Assembly: GCA_958450365.1 (NCBI GenBank) | Contig: CAUEEP010000367.1 | Coordinates: 1-64,000, forward strand | Length of the DNA stretch: 64,000 nucleotides | Source: Mesorhabditis belari | Taxonomy: Eukaryota; Nematoda; Chromadorea; Rhabditida; Rhabditidae | Direction: 5' to 3' | In this document: piece after piece, positions 50,562 to 59,645 of the stretch | Layout of the letters: every line of letters starts with the position of its first letter | Numbering within the stretch: position 1 is the stretch's first letter | The notes under the pieces: generated by a model | Told to the model about the DNA's origin: nothing | The model's database searches: none | Seen by the model: the letters and a program-made list of their open reading frames with translations, nothing else | Position numbers and translations under genes: made by a program

Positions 50562-53500
50562 ATGCTCATCTACACTTTTGAGAATGGATGGAAAACTCTT
50601 CTGTGCTTTTTTGCGAACCCGATCCTGTTACAGGTGAAGCTTAGTACTTTTTGCTCGTGGAAACGCGTGCTTTCTGGCAAATTCTCCTGAGAACTGCAGG
50701 TTCTAGGCTAGTCCTAGCTCCTAGGTCCTAGGCTAGTTTGGAGTCTTAGACTAGACTGGAGTCCTAGGCTAATCCTAGGTCCTAGTTCCTAGGCTAGTCT
50801 GGGGTCCTTGGCTAGTCCTAGGTCCTAGGTCCTAGGCTAATTTGGAGTCTTTGACTAGACTGAAGTCCTAGGCTAGTCCTAGGTCCTAGGTCCTAGGCTA
50901 ATTTGGAGTCTTTGACTAGACTGAAGTCCTAGGCTAGTCCTAGATCCTAGTTCGTACGCTAATCCTAGGTCCTAGTTCCTAGGCTAGTCTGGAGTCCTAG
51001 GCTAGTCTGGAGTCCTAGGCTAGTCTGGAGTCCTAGGCTAGTCCTAGATCCTAGGTCCTAGGCTAGTCCTAGATCCTAGGTCCTAGGCTAGTCCTAGGTC
51101 CTATATCCCAGGCTAGTTTGGAGTATTTGACTAGACTGTAGTCCTAGGCTAGTCCTAGGTCCTAGTTCCTAGACTAGTCTGGAGTACTGAAGGCCAGATT
51201 AGCTCTGGTCTGAAGTTCTGATCAGTTCTGGTCTAGTCCAGGCTAGGTTAAGTCAGAACAAGAGTGGCTTAGAGCAAGATTAAGCCAAGCCACGAGTAGG
51301 TTAGGTCATGTCAAGTCGGTTCAGTACAGAGTTTTCAATATTTATGGAAACCTTTGAGTCCGCTGGTCTTTTAGCTCTCGTTTAGCGCATAAAATTGGTT
51401 TATGAAAAAATCATCAAAAAAGCAATGCATAGGAATTGGAAGAAACTCGATTTCATAGTTTATTCTTACAGTTTACTAAATTTGATATTCCAAAAATCGA
51501 TCCATCGGAACTCGATTACCAAATTTCACCAAAAGAAGTCAGTTGTTTATCCCAGTTTCTTATTTAACAATGAAAAAGTCACTATTAAAAAGTTTTCGAA
51601 TCTATAGAACGTTAAAAATCTTAGAAACACATTTTGTTTTGGTTTTTCGTTTTGGTTTTTCGAAGAAAGCTTAAGCGCAAAAGATAATAATTTTTGAAAA
51701 AAGGACTTAAAGTTGTTAACGTTTGACGTATTGATAAATATGTTTCCTTTTTTAGCATTAAACTTGTATAAATTTAGCTTTAAACCTAGTAATCTAGTGG
51801 TTCTAATAAATGCTGAACACTCTGTAGTTGTCCTAGTTATATCAAGTGATCCCAGGAGTAGACCAGATCAAATCAGAAGTGGTCAGAAGTGGTTTAAAGT
51901 AGGCCATGAGTGATTCAGGCCGGCTTAGAGCAGGTAATATGGGGCCCAGGTTCAGTAAAGCAATCCAGAGTCAAAGTAAAGTTTGATCAGGGAAAGCTCA
52001 GCCACTAAACTGACTTGCCTGGGTAAGAAGATAATGGATAAGAAAGCCAATCTGGTCTCTGGTCTGGCCTCAAGCTTTGCACAGACTTTTATGCATCAAT
52101 TGATCCCAGGAGTAGACCAGATCAAATCAACTTAGGTCAGAAGTGGTTTAAACTCGGCCAGGAGTGATTTAGGCCGGCTCAGAGCAGGTAATATGGGGTC
52201 CAGGTTCGGTAAAGCAAGCCAAAGCCAAGGTAAAGTTGGATCAGAGAAAGCTCAGCCACCAAACTGACTTGCCTGGGTAAGAAAATAAGCCAATTTGGTC
52301 TCTGGTGCTCAATCTGGCCTCAAGCTTTGCACAGACTTTTATGTGAATTGAAAACGATTTTCAAATCTCTTTTCAGAATGGTACCTTCTCGTTCTACATT
52401 TTCTATCTCCTATTTTCGCTCGAAATCCTCATCCTTCTCATCACCACTCTTTGCTATTCAATTTTCATCAAAATCCTTCACCAAACCGCTCAATTTCATC
52501 CAAATTTAATCAAAATTTTTCGTTTTTTTTCAATTATTATGCTGCTTCATGGCCCAGAACGATTCATTCTAATGTTTTATCAATTTGAATTGTTTAAAAT
52601 ACATGAATCATTGTGGAGTGATTGGATTCTATTGACGATTAGCGAAATGAGAACTTTTACCGGTTGTACATCCGGATTCATTGTGCAAGCGATCATTTGT
52701 GAAAGGTTTAAAGTGAAACTCGCTTCTAAAATGGCATTTCTAAAAAGGCATTCTAGAAAACTAGCGTAAAACTCCTCGTTTTCATTGAATTAACCCAAAT
52801 TTTTTTCTATCATTTGACAAAGAATCACAAGGCTTAGTGAATGATTTCAAAATTAAGTTGATCTGTAATCTGTAAGCTGACAGTTCGATTACAGTAGTAA
52901 TACAGTAGTAATACTGAAAGAGATACCTTCTAGAAAATGGATTATTTCTTAGCTACAGTATGTCAGCTTAAAAATCCCGCTTTTCTTTCAGAATTTTCGC
53001 CACTTACTACATTTGGCATTACGAGAATTTGGAAAAGGCTCATGTCTACAAAATTGTTCTCTTTGGCCTCTTTTGCTGCTCAGGAACGTGCAGCGTGTTT
53101 GTGCCGATTTGTGAGTTCAAGATTGTCGAAGTTCTACTCGCGCTAGACCCACTTACTACTAGTTCAAAAAGCGGCTCGAAGCATCCAGTTGTCGAAGAAT
53201 CCAGTTGCCCTACTCTTAAATCCATTTTAGATCCATTTATTATATCATTTTAGATCAATTAGATTTATTTTTAAACTCTAGATTGTAAATGGACTTTCAA
53301 TTGAATCAGGAGCTTTCATTTAACTTTCAATTGAATTAAAAGCTTTCATTTCTAGGGTTCACGATAGCGCCAGTGACCGCAATCGCCGTTGCAATGAGCT
53401 TCTATATCGTTTTTGCGCTGATCATGTTTTTAGTAAGTTTTACTGTAACTATATTGATTGTAAAGACCAAAATTATAAATAAATCTAACATTTATAAGCT

Positions 53501-55147
53501 TGATAATAAGTTGGAAAAGCCTTTGAAAATGAAAAAATTCCACCAGAATCTTTCAGTAAATTTCCCGAGCCGCAGTTTTGTTGTCAATTGAAAGATTTCA
53601 TGATGCTTATTGTAAAGTTAAAATAGAGCGAATTCCAGCGGTTAAACATCAAAATAAAAGGAAAGAAAGGAAAGGAAACGAACCCGAGCAAAAACTTGAC
53701 AGAAGACAGACAGGCTCGAGCCCAGGGTTTGTCAAACTGACAAACCAATTGGTCAGGCTTGATCTGGTCCTGAGATATGACAGAGCAAGCTTATGCAAAA
53801 TTTGGCTTACAAGGGAATTTACAGTTATTTTGTTTTCAGTTTAGATTCGATTATGAAAACTTGTAGCTAAAATAATCAAATTCTATCTCTAATAATCTAA
53901 AATCATTCATTTAAAACGTTCAGATCTATTGGTATCTTTGGGTTCACAATCATGACGTTCTTAAAGTACTCTCTGATGTACATTTTACAATGCAATACAC
54001 ACTTGGAGTCAAATTTCAAGTTCAGGAGAATATTAGGGCTATAAAGGTATGGAAAAGCCTGAATCTGATCTATTTCTTTTAGCTTTTGCGAATATTTGTT
54101 GGTTTTGACACGGCTTTTGTTGGCGCAAACTGTCTTTTCGGCATCATCGTCATGCTGATTACTGATCAAGAAAAACCATCTGGACAAGTTGCACTTCAAT
54201 TGTTGGAACTCTCAATAGCCGTGTGAGCTTTTCAGTGGTAGATTTTGTTTGAAAACTATTGCACTCTAGCCTTAGCTTTGTGTTCTGGACGGAAATTTTC
54301 CGAGCTGAAGCTTTGTTATCAATTAAAAGATGTCATGATACTTATTTTAAAGTTAAAATAGAGTGAATTCCAGTGGTTAAACATCAAAATAAAAGGAAAG
54401 GAAGGGAAAGGGATCGAACCCGAGCAAAAACTTGACAGAAGACAGACTCAAGACCAGTGTTTGTCAAACTGGCAAACCAATTGGTCTGGCTTGATCTGGT
54501 CCTGAGCTAAGACAGAGCAAGTTTATTAGTTTACAAGGGAATGTCAACTGGTTGAGCCGGCCAAACGCCATTCGATCCAAACCAATACCATTCGACGCAG
54601 AATTTTATCCTGATTCCTTAAGAACACTAGTCATCACCTCTTGAAAAAACAAAACAAAAAGAGCCGTAGCCGAACTTGTGACGTTTCGCTCCGGAAACGA
54701 AAGCTTTACCACTCGGCCACGGCCGTACAGATCCGGGTCCGCAAGGAGACCGCTAAGACGCAAGGAGACCGCAAAATGATCACTTTTTTAAAACAAACCA
54801 AGAAACAAACAAAATTTTAGACACTCCTGACAAATTACCATTGAGCAAAAACGGAATATAAAAACGGCATCAGAATTAGTATAAAATTCTGGGTCAAATG
54901 GTATCCTTAATCAATCAATTTCCAAGCTTTTATTCCTACCAACTTTTTCTCCTTTAGTTACACGCTCTCAATGCTCTTGCTGAGTTTATATTTTGTCAAA
55001 GACTGGGGTGAACAATTCAAAAAGCGATTGTTCAACTGTTTCGGCCGAAATCTTCGCCTTCTGTCATCGAAAAACTCGATCGTTCCACTCAATTCAATTC
55101 AAGAAACCGAGATCTATTTCAACTATTACACGCAAAATTGGAATTAA
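50562..55147 (+). CDS. Sre-family chemoreceptor (seven exons), gene 2 of cluster
   Basis: 349 residues. Exons: 50562-50633, 52377-52705, 52992-53110, 53356-53432, 53924-54046, 54083-54222 and 54958-55147 (TAA). Exon lengths 72, 329, 119, 77 and 140 equal those of gene 1, showing recent common descent. The start ATG lies 4 nt after a TTCTAG acceptor, fitting trans-splicing, and 205 bp after the stop of gene 1. Motifs are MLIYTFENG, LLHGPERF, IICERIFATYYIWHYE, YTLGVKFQVQENIRAI and ETEIYFNYY at the C-terminus. Intron 1 (1.7 kb) holds two tandem arrays; introns 4 and 6 each hold a copy of a tRNA-tail-containing repeat. A partial inverted copy lies at 56183-58434. Confidence 0.93.
50697..51190. 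repeat. Tandem repeat built on GTCCTAGGCTAGTCC
   Basis: Many copies of GTCCTAGGCTAGTCCTAGGT and GGAGTCCTAGGCTAGTCTG-type units, rich in CCTAGG palindromes. It lies in intron 1 of sre gene 2. Confidence 0.92.
51840..52345. repeat. ~250-bp tandem duplication
   Basis: Two units, each running from ATCCCAGGAGTAGACCAGAT to CAAGCTTTGCACAGACTTTT. They lie in intron 1 of sre gene 2, just before exon 2. The inverted copy at 57890-58434 carries about two units plus a partial third. Confidence 0.9.
53564..53822. repeat. Dispersed repeat D with tRNA-3'-like core, copy 1
   Basis: Contains GAATTCCAGCGGTTAAACAT, then AACGAACCCGAGCAAAAACT (complement of a T-arm-like TTGCTCGGGTTCG) and TTTGTCAAACTGACAAACCA. 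It is matched by 54299-54541 in the same gene. It lies in intron 4 of sre gene 2. Confidence 0.8.
54299..54541. repeat. Dispersed repeat D with tRNA-3'-like core, copy 2
   Basis: Same order of blocks as copy 1, with the better preserved GGGATCGAACCCGAGCAAAA (complement of GCTCGGGTTCGATCCC). It lies in intron 6 of sre gene 2. The part before the tRNA-like core also matches 20961-21040. Confidence 0.8.
54660..54730 (-). pseudogene. tRNA-like sequence (Ser/Arg-like), probably defective
   Basis: The minus strand reads GTGGCCGAGTGGTAAAGC (tRNA A-box), a well-paired anticodon arm (TTCGT/GCGAA, loop TTCCGGA, so CCG at 34-36), then CAAGTTCGGCTACGG. The T-arm is not properly paired, and the acceptor pairs only in a shifted register. 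Located in intron 6 of sre gene 2. Confidence 0.45.
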
Positions 55148-55194
55148 AATTTCAAAGTTGAGTCTAGATTTCAGTCGAGATTTCAGTTCATTTC

Positions 55195-55325
55195 AAAGTT
55201 CAAAGCACAAATCAATTATAGAATTGAAAATTTTGCTAATCTTTGGAAGCCAAATTCGAAAAAACCCGTAATTTCTCTCCTAAACACCCAATTTTTCTCT
55301 TCGATAAAACCAGAAAGACAAAAAG
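55195..55325. repeat. Direct repeat bracketing a 4-kb inserted block, left copy
   Basis: Shares CAAAGTTCAAAGCACAAATC, CTTTGGAAGCCAAATTCGAA and TTTTCTC.TC..TAAAACCAGAAAG with 59405-59535. It lies just after the stop of sre gene 2, and the right copy lies just before sre gene 3. Confidence 0.88.
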
Positions 55326-55432
55326 TTAAATGCTTGTTTCTTGTTATATATAATATGCTTTATTCAGTTGAATAGCGACAAAACAAAATGAGAATAATTA
55401 CCCAGGACACCACTCAAAACACACCAAAAGAT

Positions 55433-56160
55433 AATTAGATATTAGATAATTAGATATTAGATAATTAGATATTAGATAATTAGATATTAGATAATTAGAT
55501 ATTAGATAATTAGATACCTCGAGAAAGAATCACAGAGCAGTCAAATCAATTGCAGAAATTGCGGCTTTAAATCTAGCCAAGGTGGGAATATCATGAACGT
55601 GAGGGGGTAAAAGGTTCCAGAATTTAAACTGTGGAACTGTGGGGGCTTTTAGAGGAAACGGAAGGTTGGCGTATGAGAAAAGGCCCCCTTCTGGAGAAGG
55701 GAATTCTGGAGAACCGAATTCTGGAGAACCCCGTAGAGAGCCGAATTCAAAGAGGCCAGAAAAGAGGGGATTGGGATGAATGGCTTTAACAATCTTAAAG
55801 CATTCCACTAAATCGATGATAAGGCAGCATTCCACTAAATCGATGATGAGGCGGCGTTGGTGTAACGTTTCAAGACCAAAGAGTTGCTCAAGAACAATTT
55901 TAAAGCATTCCAATCTATCAGAATAACTAAAGGAGGAGAATTTGTCAAAATTCATTTTATAAAGAGCAATTCTGGTGAAGTGCCTCTGAATACGTTCTAT
56001 TTTATGAACAAGATTTAGTAGGGAAGGAGACCAAATCAACGAAGCGTATTCAAGAATAGGGCGGACATAACCAACAAAACACATCCGATAAGTTTTGATG
56101 TTAGGTGTGGCAATAGACCTGAGGATACGGGTTAAAGTCATAAATGTGAAATCTTGCAAA
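55433..56160 (-). mobile_element. 5'-truncated non-LTR retrotransposon with repeat tail
   Basis: The minus-strand frame from about 56150 to 55530 reads GYVRPILEYASLIWSPSL, IERIQRHFTRIALY, YSDRLECFKIV and FKFWNLLPPHVHD. This is the typical C-terminal end of a non-LTR (Jockey/CR1/RTE-like) reverse transcriptase ORF2. Upstream RT motifs are missing, as expected for 5' truncation. A tandem run of ATTAGATAATTAGAT (55433-55516) forms the 3' end, as in elements that end in short repeats. Its 5' junction lies in sre gene 2-derived sequence (TTTCAATTGAATCA), so it inserted into the inverted copy. The internal duplication LIIDLVEC shows decay. Confidence 0.82.
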
Positions 56161-58434
56161 CCTTGATTCAATTGAAAGTTCATTTACAATCTAGAGTTTA
56201 AAAATAAATCTAATTGATCTAAAATGGATTTCAAAGTAGTCCTTGAACTCACAAATCGGCACAAACACGCTGCACGTTCCTGAGCAACAAAAGAGGCCAA
56301 AGAAAACAATTTTGTATATGTCGCAGCCGATTAAGGATTTCAGCCGAAGAAGTCTCAGACTTCTTCGGCTAGCCGATTAAGTCTCAAATTTTTTCGCTAG
56401 CGAAACCTTCTTTGGCTAGCCGATTAAGTCTCAGACTTCTTCGGCTAGCCGATTAAGTCTCAGACTTCTTCGGCTAGCCGATTAAGTCTCAAACTTCTTC
56501 GGCTAGCCGATTAAGTCTCAAACATGAAATCTATGACTCAAGTCAATACCACAAACTCAAGCTCTCAAAAAGGCGCTTAAAAGCTAAAAACGCTCTCTAA
56601 AAGCTCTCTAAAAGGCGCTAAAAACTAAAAACTTGTAGTGCTATTCTCTCTTGAATTGAATCAAGAGGTGCTTTACAATCATGGGATCAAAGGCAATTTG
56701 GACAAACCTAAGAAAGTCGTCAAGAACGAGGAGCTCTTTGGCCGGTTAACGATCAACAGAAATTAGTGTAGCTTAAACAAAAAATGCACAGTAACAAAAA
56801 GAAAAAATAGGATTGAAATAAGGGGTTATGTTCGATTATAAACAGATTAGTGGTAAATAAGTTTTATCGATGATCCAACAAAGGGGCAAATTGACTTACA
56901 AAAACAAACAATTCTATTTCAAATAAATGACGAATCAGATAGAAAATGGCAAAAAGGGCCCTTTCATAGCCTTTGGTTACAGTATGATAAAATGCGCACT
57001 CTTTAGAATGCGTTTTTAGATTTGAAGCGCCTTTTAGAGAGCTTGAGTTTGTGGTAGTGACTTGAGTCAATACATCACTCAAGATTTCAGGTTTGAGACT
57101 TAATCGGCTAGCCGAAGAAGTCTGAGACTTCTTCGGCTGAAATCCTTAATTGGCTACGACATATACATGAGCCTTTTCCAAATTCTCGTAATGCCAAATG
57201 TAGTAAGTGGCGAAAATTCTGAAAGAAAAGCGGGATTTTTAAGCTGACATACTGTAGCTAAGAAATAATCCATTTTCTAGAAGGTATCTCTTTCAGTATT
57301 ACTACTGTATTACTACCGTAATCGAAATGTCAGCTTACAGATTACAGATCAACTTAATTTTGAAATCATTCACTAAGCCTTGTGATTCTTTGTCAAATGA
57401 TAGAAAAAAATTTGGGTTAATTCAATGAAAACGAGGAGTTTTACGCTAGTTTTCTAGAATGCCTTTTTAGAAATGCCATTTTAGAAGCGAGTTTCACTTT
57501 AAACCTTTCACAAATGATCGCTTGCACAATGAATCCGGATGTACAGCCGGTAAAAGTTCTCATTTCGCTAATCGTCAACAGAATCCAATCACTCCACAAT
57601 GATTCATGTATTTTAAACAATTCAAATTGATAAAACATTAGAATGAATCGTTCTGGGCCATGAAGCAGCATAATAATTGAAAAAAAACGAAAAATTTGGA
57701 TTAAATTTGGATGAAATTGAGCGGTTTGGTGAAGGATTTTGATGAAAATTGAATAGCAAAGAGTGGTGATGAGGAGGATGAGAATTTCGAGCGAAAATAG
57801 GAGATAGAAAACGTAGAACGAGAAGGTACCATTCTGAAAAGAGATTTGAAAATCGTTTTCAATTCACATAAAAGTCTGTGCAAAGCTTGAGGCCAGATTG
57901 AGCACCAGAGACCAAATTGGCTTATTTTCTTACCCAGGCAAGTCAGTTTGGTGGCTGAGCTTGCTCTGATCCAACTTTACCTTGGCTTTGGCTTGCTTTA
58001 CCGAACCTGGACCCCATATTACCTGCTCTGAGCCGGCCTAAATCACTCCTGGCCTAGTTTAAACCACTTCTGACCTAAGTTGATTTGATCTGGTCTACTC
58101 CTGGGATCAATTGATGCATAAAAATCTGTGCAAAGCTTGAGGCCAGACCAGAGACCAGATTGGCTTTCCTATCCATTATCTTCTTACCCAGGCAAATCAG
58201 TTTGGCGGCTGAGCTTTCTCTGATCAGACTTTACCTTGACTCTGGCTTGCTTTACTGAACCTGGACCTCATATTACCTGCCCTAAGCCAGCCTGAATCAC
58301 TCCTGGCCTAGTTTAAACCACTTCTGACTTAAGTTGATTTGATCTGGTCTACTCCTGGGATCACTTGATGCATAAAAGTCTGTGCAAAGCTTGAGGCCAG
58401 ACCAGAGACCAGATTGGCTTTCCTATCCATTATC
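56161..58434 (-). pseudogene. Inverted partial copy of sre gene 2 (introns 1-3, exons 2 and 3)
   Basis: On the minus strand, exon 2 (57833-57505, 329 nt) is nearly identical to that of gene 2, with only a couple of residue changes. Intron 2 follows. Exon 3 begins at 57218 and is cut at about 57165; the rest continues at 56315-56245 after an 847-bp insertion. The copy ends inside intron 3, where the retrotransposon tail begins. Exons 1 and 4-7 are absent, so no functional receptor can be made. The near identity implies a recent inverted duplication. The intron 1 tandem repeat is included (57890-58434). Confidence 0.93.
56317..57163. mobile_element. 847-bp TIR element with internal repeats
   Basis: The ends TATGTCGCAGCCGATTAAGG and (inverted) TATGTCGTAGCCAATTAAGG continue as ATTTCAGCCGAAGAAGTCT on both sides. 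TA lies on each flank (56315-56316 and 57164-57165). Inside the left end is a tandem of AGCCGATTAAGTCTCAGACTTCTTCGGCT units (56340-56520). A further inverted pair (ACTCAAGTCAATACCACAAA and its complement) makes the TIRs effectively more than 200 bp. The centre has only a short frame (VLYNHGIKGNLDKPKKVVKN) of unknown nature. It splits exon 3 of the sre copy. Confidence 0.88.
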
Positions 58435-59404
58435 AAAAACCCCATCTTCAAGCTCTTTTTTTGGTATGTAAACGTGAGATTTACCCTCAACCACCATAAA
58501 GATTCTCAATAAAGCTTCTCTAATATATTCTCTCAATAAAGCTTCTCTAATATATTCTCTCAATAAAGCTTAATTCAAGATCTAACGAATGGTATATTTA
58601 GATCATTTTATGAAGCATTTCAACTCTTCAAAGATGACCACTGAAATTTGCAACTTTCAGAATTCACTTTTCTCTACGATAACGGGCTCCAATCATTCCG
58701 AAACCACGCTTTTTGAATTTCTCATTTAATTTTACTCTAGAAAAAGTGATTTTTAACCGGTTTTAACCGGTTTTAATAGGTTTCCATTTGCGTTTTCCCA
58801 TCTGTGAAATGACGTCGAAACGAGCGCACCCACAAAATGATTGTATCATTTTTTTGAAGACTTCACTTATGCATATTTGTTTTTTTATGTCTTTTCTTTA
58901 TTATTGACTTATTTGGATACTTTATTTTGCTTAATTTAGTGATGGGAAAGCGTAAGGGATCTAAGGATTTAGATGAGCGAAATCAGCAAGCTATCATCAA
59001 CGGAAAGAGTCGAGGAAGATCTCTGAACCTTTACATTATTGAGATCTTTGAGAGGAATTAGAATAGAAACCTAGTTTTTGCTTAATTTAGCTCCATTTTG
59101 TTGTTAATCTAAATAAATTTAGTTAAAAAATAAAGAAATTAATAGTTAATTTTGCTTAATTTAGTAATGGGAAAGCGTAAGGGATCTAAGGATTTAGATG
59201 AGTGAAGTGTAAAGGTTAAGTTGTCTAACGTTTATCTAAAAAAGGCCAACGACTAGTCGTACTAATTACTAAAAAGGTGATTCACTAAATTAAACCTAGA
59301 GACATAGCAATTGAGGAGAATATGGAGATGCAGATGGATAAGATTTCTTGGAGTCTTCGTCGTTCCAAAGATAATTGATGGTGGCAAAAATTCAGAAATT
59401 TCAA
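58435..59404. other. Remainder of inserted block, with duplicated transposase-like start
   Basis: Contains triplicate AATAAAGCTTCTCTAATATA units at 58508-58570. A block TTTTGCTTAATTTAGT.ATGGGAAAGCGTAAGGGATC appears twice (58928-58975 and 59150-59205). The first ATG copy runs MGKRKGSKDLDERNQQAIIN and stops 20-odd codons later (GRSLNLYIIEIFERN). The style resembles the N-terminus of Tc-type DNA-binding domains but is too short to assign. No intact gene is seen. Confidence 0.45.
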
Positions 59405-59535
59405 TGAAAGACTTCAAAGTTCAAAGCACAAATCAATTATAGACTTGAAACTTTTGTTATTCTTTGGAAGCCAAATTCGAAAAACCCCTAATTTCTCTAC
59501 TAAGCATCGAATTTTCTCCTCTAAAAAACCAGAAA
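59405..59535. repeat. Direct repeat bracketing a 4-kb inserted block, right copy
   Basis: About 90% similar to 55195-55325 by eye. Together they mark the block 55326-59404 as a unit inserted into, or duplicated at, the sre 3' flank. Confidence 0.88.
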
Positions 59536-59645
59536 GTTAAGTAATTTTCTTTTCTCGAACAGGTGAAAAACCTGAGGTCATGGTTAGTTTCAGAATTTGA
59601 TTTTCTCAAAATTACTCCCCATTTTTAAAATTTTCTAATCGATTT

